Source of the DNA: Bombyx mori
Taxonomy: Eukaryota > Arthropoda > Insecta > Lepidoptera > Bombycidae
Reading direction: 5' to 3'
DNA length: 64,000 bases
NCBI RefSeq assembly: GCF_030269925.1
Contig: NC_085108.1
Span: 8,184,001 to 8,248,000, forward strand
Shown here: piece by piece, positions 21,926 to 30,900 of the stretch
Layout of the letters: every line of letters starts with the position of its first letter
Numbering within the stretch: position 1 is the stretch's first letter
Program-made: the position numbers and the translations under genes
The notes under the pieces: generated by a model
Databases searched by the model: none
What the model was told of the DNA's origin: nothing
Seen by the model: only the letters and a program-made list of their open reading frames with translations

Positions 21926-24900
21926 CTTGTCGTGTGCTCCAGAAGCACAGTAGCAGCCAGTGTGCAGGAGTGGAGTGAACTTCGTGAAGCGATTTGGTTA
22001 TAAATGTTGTACATATTATCATTCCAGGCGAAAACGCGTCCATGAGATTCCTGACGAAGAGAGAAACGAACCAGAAAATCAAGACGTCGAAGAATTACCA
22101 GCTTCCACAGATAAGGTTAGTATTAATCGACGCAGTCACATACATAGCTTTGTAGGTCCAAATTTGAACAGAGCTTTAGCCAATTAGCTGTTATATGCCG
22201 AGGTCAAAGGACGTGATATCTCATCATCGTAGCCGTACTACGTGGCGCTGTATTAAGTAAATCACACTTGTGAAATAAACTATAATATTATTATGATGGA
22301 TGGGATGCATAGTTCTATGAATTTCTAGTGCAATTCTTGCAATTTCAGTTTTATTGATTCCTATATAATTGTAATGAAAATCTAATTTCTGAACCATCGT
22401 TATATTTTACAACAGACCAAGGTCAGGGTGCATTTTGGGAAGATAGTGTATTTCTTACTAGGAATGAGGGGGAAGAGGTCGACCGAAGAAGACATGGATG
22501 GAGTGTGTGAATGACGATATGAGAGAGAGAGAGAGAGAGAGTATTAAGATGACGGCTGATAGAGGAGAATGGAATAGAAAAATTCGCTGTGCCGACCCCA
22601 CTAGGATAAGGTAGAGGAAAAGAAGAGTATATTTCTTACAATATAATACAAACCCGGGGATGTGGGAGGTCAATAATACATGTTTATTTTGTGAAGTGTC
22701 CGCACTCTGTCTCTGTGACCGTAGCGTATTAACAAATATTCGTAGGGTCGTATCTAATTCGTAATTCGTTCTGTCTTTACATTGAGGTATTGCTTTTTGG
22801 CGCTGTAGTAGTTTAACACATCAGATTTCTTCAACTAGCTGATAGATCGATTCAGTAGTTAGTCCAAAATCAATTACTTTTTATTGAAGTAGTAGTTTAT
22901 AAAGGTTTTCGAACAGTCTTAACTTCATCATCGATTCAAAAGACAGTTTCACCATTTCGGAGAATGGTTACATAAAAAATTTAAGGGGTGTTGTTTTGAA
23001 ATTAAAAAATACATGTTACAAATAAAATTTTATAACATAGCAGTAGGTACATTCCTATCTTTGCGTATAGATATCGCAACACCGACGTGGTCCAACAACA
23101 ATGAACTAGCGGTTTCAGATTCGCTAAATTTTTCTCATATTTGGCATTATTTTAGCCTCTCGGGAATTCGGATGAAGCTTACAACAGCAACACAGATGCA
23201 ATGACAAAAAAACCTAAAACAAAAGTAAGTTTGCTTAATGCGGTAGACTTTCAGACGAAAGCTCGGGTCGTCGGGAAACCGACCAGTGTGCTTATTGCGA
23301 GTTTTTTAACGTTCTCGATAGCGTAAAAGTTAACTCAAATTTGTATGGAATTGGATCATTTGCCTGTGTTGGTCGCTAGGGGTACTGTTCCAACTGCATA
23401 CAAAATTAGTTAACTTTTACGCTATCGAGAACGTTAAAAAACTCTCACTAAGCACACAGTATCCGGGACATCGATTCCATAACGAAACTTCTCCTAGTTG
23501 CCTTTACAGAAACTAAGAACCTGTCAGCGATAATGTCATATAGTATATCGGAACAAGAGCCCTTATATTTCAAACCTTTCTTAAATTTTCAGATTCAGAA
23601 CCAGGTAACCTGGACAGAGATACCTCCCAATCAGTGGACGGAGCGCGATCCCTCGATGGACGCAGAGAATGTCAAGGTTTGGGAGCTTATATTATGCCGT
23701 AAAAGAACTTGTGAATTTATTTCGTGAAACATCCAAGAAGACATTTCCTCTTTTTTTTCCTATGCTGATATCCTTGAGAGGCTATTTCAGCTTCACCCTA
23801 ATGTTTGTAGGTGAGCTCACGGGGCTCAAACCGGAGAGTTGCTAACACTGACCCTAGCAAGAGCAGTGCTTCGCAGATTTTCGCAGAGAATTATCTTCTG
23901 GAAACATTTCAGGATGTGCAAGAGGAGAAAAAAGAGGTGAAATCATCGAACCTCCAAGCGTTAGTAGACGCTATCGGTACTAGAATGAGAGATATTGAGA
24001 CTGTAGTGCAGAAGATGAGCCAGAAGGTACAGCAGGTCAAGCCCGAAGACGCAGTGGCCAGCTCAGAGAAGAGGTAAGGCTTGTATTTAGTTTACAAAAT
24101 GAATTTAGCGTTTCTATCAATGATCGGAATTCGACCATGACTGACATATCAAGATATTGATCCTCCTTTTGTTTCTTTATTTATATTGTCTCCTTTGTTT
24201 TGTTCTTAAATTTTTTTATCGGCTGGAAAAAAGCTAACTCTACCGCGCTGCATGGAAGCAGTTCCAAGAAATTGTTGTGTAAGAGCAACCGATTGACGGC
24301 GTATCAAGCTGGTTCTGATCCAGCGGGGTATTCCGGGACACCAGTGGCACCGCCTGGTGTTGTCTCTCAGGTTTATGTTTTATCATGGCTGTTAGACGAT
24401 ATTGTTTCAGGTCTGACGAAGGAAAGCGTCACGAAAGAAAAGAGCACGAAAAAAATTACGATGAACTGAAAAAGCCAAGCCCTGATGGAGACCACTATAA
24501 AAGGTAATGCACCAGATAAATTACATTCCGCGCGGGTGGGTACCACCACCCTGCCCATTTCTGCCGTGAAGCAGTAATGCGTTTCGGTTTGAAGGGTGGG
24601 GCAGCCGTTGTAACTATACTTGAGACCTTGGAACTTGTGTCTCAAGGTGGGTGGCGCATTTACGTTGTGGATGTCTATGGGCTCCAGTAACCTCTTAACA
24701 CCAGGTGGGCTGTGAACTCGTCCACTCATCTAAGCAATAAATAAAAAAAACCTGGAAATTATTTTTCCAAAAGCGTTTTGAGTGACATGGCTTTCTAGCT
24801 TGTTCCATGCCGCTCCGAAAGCACAACGCTGTGAGTCTATAAGCGTCACTTGTGCCTTTGTGGGTGAGAGGAAATGTCAACACTGTTTTAGCACTTCATA

Positions 24901-27900
24901 AATATTTATTTGGCGACCACATTACACACATACATACAAGTATACACGCGCAGCCTTCCGGCGACAAGTTCTATGATTGACTATGGCTTTCATGGCTTTG
25001 TAGGTGTGTGTGTGTAGGAACACATTTAGCAGCGTATGCAGTTTTGTGCATCGCATGCATTTGGTCAGTCGTACATAGCCCACCCGACACGGCAGACACT
25101 GGTGAATATACGGAGTAAAAATTACAATCAACTTGTTTCATTAGTAAAGGGCAGTTTACTCTTTACTCTTGCTAAAGCAATCGTACAGTGGTGACCCCGA
25201 GGATTCGAACTTTATTTATACCGTGCCTTTTGTGTACTGTGAAAGTGTTTTTTGGGACTTGGACCGGTACGACCCACTACTGCGATTTCCTGCACCATGG
25301 CGCAGGCCGACGCAGACGATTTCAAGCAAACCATGGCTCCGGAAGCTGCTCTCCAACTGTCAAGCATTACCATATCATCACGCATACCAGAGTTTTGGAT
25401 GGACCAACCACGCCTTTGGTTTATCCAGATTGAGGCTATCCTGTGCCCGCAGAAGCTAGGCGACGAGCAAAAATACAACTTGGTAATCGCGAAATTAAGC
25501 AAGGAGGCCATAGCCTAAGTTACCGATTTTTTGGCCAAACCACCGGAGAAAAATAGGTATAATGCTCTGAAAGAGAAATTACTTCAAGTTTTTGAAGAGT
25601 CAGAGGCCCGAAAACGATACAAGCTGATTGGTGAGATGGAGCTTGGTGACCAGCGCCCATCCCAGCTGCTGACGAAGATGACTGACCTGGCACGGGGGAA
25701 GGTGAGCGAGGACACTCTATCTTTGCTGTGGAAAAGGCATCTCCCGATGTCAGTACGCGCAGTCCTCACCGTATCTGAGACCAGCGATTTGGCACAGCTC
25801 GCCAAACTCGCCGACAAAGTGCTGGAAAACATCCAGCCTTCTCAGAGGTTGGTGCCGCAGAAAAAGGTGAGTCTACTACATCTATTTTGGCGGAGATCGC
25901 GAAAATAAATTCACGCCTTGACAACATGACTGTTTCTACTTCGGGACCCAGGCGTAATTTCAATCGTAACAACGAGAGGTTCCGGGGAAGGTCACGATCC
26001 CGGCCGGGTGCGAACGCGAAACGTACCCAACGCAGCCCGGATTGGCTTTGCTATTACCACTACAGATATCGTACTAAAGCCAACAAGTGTGTTCAGCCCT
26101 GTAGCTGGAAGGACACCACGGAAAACTGGTGGAGGTGCAGCCCGCGGCGGATGGCTGTACGAGTCTTCTTACCAACAACCGCCTTACAGTTACTGATTCT
26201 ACGACAGGATTACGTTTTCTGATTGATACTGGTGCTAGTGTGTCCGTAATTCCGTATAACAGCAGGTTAGTGAAAAAGTGCGATTCTAAAGTGTGCGACT
26301 ATACGCTATACGCCGCAAACGGTTCAGAAATTAAGACTTATGGTTTTAAAACTATTGTGTTAGATTTAAATTTAAGACGTAATTATCATTGGACATTTAT
26401 AATAGCCGATGTCAAACAGCCTATTTTAGGAGCAGATTTCATAAAATATCACAGACTTTTAGTGGATTTATCTGGTCATAGATTAATTGATCGACAAACT
26501 AACATCGGTAGCCACTGTTGTAAATTGGAATGAGCCCTCGTTGAGAACTATCGATTCTAATCATCCATATGAACAATTATTGTCTAAATACCCAGATATT
26601 TGCAAACCGATTAATTGTAAAGACGTACCTAAACATTCAGTTATGCATTTTATCGAGACAAGCGGCCGGCCGGTGTCAGCGCGCTCAAGGCCGCTCCCGC
26701 CCGACCGATATAAGAAAGTCAAGGCTGAGTTCACACTCATGCAGGAAACGGGCATATGTCGTCCATCTAATGGAGCATTGTCTAGTCCCTTGCATGTTGT
26801 GCCTAAAAAAGACGGCCAATTAAGACCTTGTGGCGACTATAGAGCCTTGAACGCCATAACTAAACCTGACTTGTATCCTATCCCAAGGATACAAGACTTT
26901 ACATATGTCTTACCTAATAAAACTATTTTCTCTAGATTGGACGTCTGCAGAGCTTATCACAACATTCCTGTAAACCCCGACGACATAGAGAAGACGGCAA
27001 TTATCACGCCGTTCGGTCTATATGAATTTCCGCGAATGAGTTTTGGTCTTAGAAATGCAGCCCAAACCTTTCAACGATTCATGAACAACTCGGTGTTGCA
27101 GGGAATACAAGCTGTGAGCTCTGACGGTGATATTATTGAAGGTTCTGATTTTCTATATTGTTATTTAGATGACGTAATTGTCGCTAGTCTAAATATGAAT
27201 GAGCATAAGTCGCAATTGGACGCGATTTTTAAACGTTTTGACGAATTCGGCATAACCATTTATTTGAGTAAATGTGTTTTCGGTCAACAGAAAATTGAAT
27301 TCTTGGGATATCAAGTGTCCAGCGACGGTGTGCTACCTTTGGGGGACAAGGTCAAGGCGATAGTCGATTTCCCTCGCCCAGAAACTGTTGACAAGTTGAG
27401 GCAATTTTTAGGGATGCTGAATTTCTATAGAGCTCACTTACCAAAAGCGGCCCAGCGGCAGGCAGAGCTCAATAAATTTTTAAAAGGCGCCAAGAAAAAG
27501 GATAAGTCGAAGATTCTATGTGACGAAAAATCGGATAATGCGTTTTTACAGTGTAAACGCAACTTACAAGAGGCAGCGTTGTTAACTTATCCAAGTGAAA
27601 ACGCTCCCTCATGTCTCATGGCGGACGCGTCTAATGATTGCGTAGGCGCGGTTTTACAAACTGAAGTCCGAGGTTCTTGGAGACCCTTAGGATACTTTTC
27701 TAGACGTATGACGGATACGGAGCGTAAGTATAGTGCTTACGATCGGGAACTGTTAGCTATTTACCTCAGCATACAGCATTTTAGGTATATGCTTGAAGGA
27801 CGTACTTTTACAGTGCTAACAGATCATAAGCCGTTAACTCATGCGTTTAGTCAAAAACCTAGCGCGAAAGATACCCCACGACGTACTCGACAGCTCATGT

Positions 27901-30900
27901 TTATCAGTGAGTTCACAACTGATATTCGATATGTGAACGGTTCCGAGAACGTAGTTGCGGACTGCTTATCGCGCATAGAGACAGTAACGTGTCCCACAAA
28001 CATCGACTACCAAGAATTATTCCAAGCGCAAAATGCTGACGGCGAATTGTCGGAATTGTTAGTCACCGGACACGAACTTTAATTTTAATATTAAAAAAGT
28101 TTCATTACCTGATTCTAATCAAACCATTTATTGCGACGTGTCAACTAGCCGTATTCGACACTATTTGCCTGAGAGTTTTAGACGAAAGGCATTCCAGATG
28201 TTGCACAATCTAAGCCATCCAGGTATAAGGTCGACCCGGAAGTTAGTTAGCGAAAGATTTTATTGGCCGAATATGAACAAGGACGTAGGTCTCTGGGCCA
28301 AAACCTGTGTTCATTGCCAAAAGGTTAAGGTCACGAGACACACCATATCGCGATTCGGCGAATTTCAGCGGGCAGATCGATTTGAACATGTTCACTTAGA
28401 TCTAGTCGGCCCACTGCCGACGTCACAAGAAGGTTATAGATACTTGTTGACGTTAATCGACCGAACCACACGGTGGCCTGAGGCTTTCCCGCTAAAGGAT
28501 ATTTCTGCTAACACCGTAGCTAAAGCGTTTTATGAAGGTTGGATAGTGCGTTTTGGATGTCCCGTTAGGTTAACTAGTGACCAAGGTACCCAATTCGAGA
28601 GTCATCTCTTCAACTCACTTCTAAAGTACTTGGGTGTAGCGAAGAGTAGAACCACACCATACCACCCACAGTGCAATGGTATCGTCGAGCGTTGACATCG
28701 TTCTCTCAAAACATCTTTGCGAGCGAGGCTCGAATGCACGGGCAGTACGTCGATTGATCAGATACCTACGGTCCTACTCGGGCTACGCGCTGTTGCACGT
28801 AGCGACACAGGTGTCAGCGCAACACAAATGGTTTATGGCGATAATATCAGGTTACCAGGAGAGTTTTGTGCTAACACAAAACAACAATGTAATAATGACG
28901 CAGAGTTAATTCGGAAAATTAGAGAATCTATTCATAAAATTCGTCCTGTTTCAATTAAAAACAGAGATCAAAAATCTATTTTTGTACACCCTGATTTGAA
29001 TACGTGTAAATTCATTTTTGTACGAAATGAGGTTGAACGTTCATCTCTCGAACCATCTTATTCAGGACCTTATAAAATTTTACAGCGAACTTCTAAGGTT
29101 TTTAAAATTCAGTTACCACATAGAGAAACGCGTGTGTCGATAGATAGATTAAAACCGGCATATATTCTCAACGAGGAGGACGTTCTAACATCGTCTTTAT
29201 GTCCGCCCATTACGGACGATATTGTTTTGCCTTTTAATGTATCAGTGCCCAAACAATGTATTGTCGTTCCAACTCCTACATACTCACGTAGCGGTAGGCA
29301 AATACGAAAACCGGTGCGATTTGTTAATTGAGGTTGAGCAATTTCATGATGCGACAAAATAATTATTTTGAATTTATTATTTGGAACGTGACGTCGACAG
29401 CTATTTACATATATTACTTTTATGCATATTGTACTTCTTGCACATTATTTGTCCAGTTTCGTTTAAATTTTATGTACGATAACATCTACACCTGATACCC
29501 CAAAATGGGAAACTATTATTGTTAAAGAAGAGGACAAATCGTTGACGATAAATAAGGAGACAGTAGACAGATAACCTACAGAATCTGCAGTATTTATCTA
29601 TTGGCCTTGGAGTAATCGTAGGAGTCCTAATACTCGCTGGTTTATACCTCCTGTTTACGCGCTGTCGCAAGGGTGCACAGAATTATATTTGGAAACAAAT
29701 GAGGTTCTGGGATGTACAGCTCGGACAAGGCCGTCCGTCAGCTGCCACCATCCAGTTGCGTGAAGTCGCGCCTAAATCTCAACCTCAGGAAGCAAGAAGT
29801 ACCGCTTTCGTGTAACCGCGTTCGTTTCATGTAATAACCAACGTACGTAATTTGTGTAAAATGTACGTATAGGTTAAAATTTTTTTTTTTATGTTATGTT
29901 TAAATTTTTATCCTGTTAATTTATATTCTTTTGTCATGTTTATTGTTTAACGAAATGTCTGCAATTTTAGAAATTAGTTGAAGCATGTAAATGTATTTTT
30001 TTTTTTTAAATGTATGTATTTAAAAAACGGAGGGGCTTATGTAGGGACACATTTAGCAGCGTATGCAGTTTTGTGCATCGCCTGCATTTGGTCAGTCGTA
30101 CATAGCCCACCCGACACGGCAGACACTGGTGAATATACGGAGTAAAAATTACAATCAACTTGTTTCATTAGTAAAGGGCAGTTTACTCTTTACTCTTGCT
30201 AAAGCAACCGTACAGAACACACGTTGTGAGCACGCATTGAGCAAGCTCCGTTGGGCTACTCAACTTTTGTGCTTATTGCGAGCTTTTTAACGTTCTCGAT
30301 AGCGTAAAAGTTAGCTCATACTTAATACCGGTCACTCACATTCGCACGACGACGACATTTGCAAATGATTATGCAAAGTTTTCGCTGCATTCGCGGTTTT
30401 CCAAGCTGTGTCGGTTTTTTAACGGACATCAAAGCGCGCGAACCGCGATCCTTCGCGTAGTCTCCCACACATTCGTGTGACCAGTTGCGCCCACAATTGC
30501 AAAGGCAACGGACGTTTCGCCATTTTAATAGATCGTGACGTCTACTGTGTAGCGTACCTTCATCGTGGATTGGAACAACACCAAGGTGATGGAGTTCATT
30601 GAACTCCTGCAAAATAAATCGACCATAAATAGGACCCTCAAAAGAAATCCCATAAAAACAGAATGGCCGTTAATGACGCCTGAGAAATAATTAAAAACTC
30701 TTTTTCTCTTCAATGTTCTATTGACAAATAAAAAAAAGTAGAGAAATTCGTGAGACATTCGTAAAAAAGTGTAGAAGGAAGCACAAACGGGTTCGCAAAT
30801 TGTGTACCGAACCCATTTGCACAGCCGAAGCTTGCAAATGAATGTATGACGGCCCTTCACATGCGCGCAAACATTTGTACAATTTAGGAATGTTTGTGCG

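Larger units (their letters stand above)
25013..30214 (+). mobile_element. Ty3/gypsy LTR retrotransposon, CsRn1-like
   Basis: A 5.2-kb element between two 175-bp direct repeats, in intron 10 of the SVWC gene. The primer binding site directly after the 5' LTR (tggtgaccccg, 25189-25199) is complementary to the 3' end of tRNA-Trp, a hallmark of the CsRn1 clade. Gene order is Gag, protease, reverse transcriptase, RNase H, integrase, as in Ty3/gypsy. Gag carries a CHCC-type finger, also typical of CsRn1. The element is broken by stops and frameshifts, although the LTRs differ at only three positions that I can see. No matching target duplication is visible (tgtg before, gaac after). Confidence 0.85.

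Noticed and set aside
23811..23912. Coding start of exon 9 at its first ATG
   Set aside because: This part is a reversed LINE tail. The acceptor ending 23912 gives the correct phase with exon 8.
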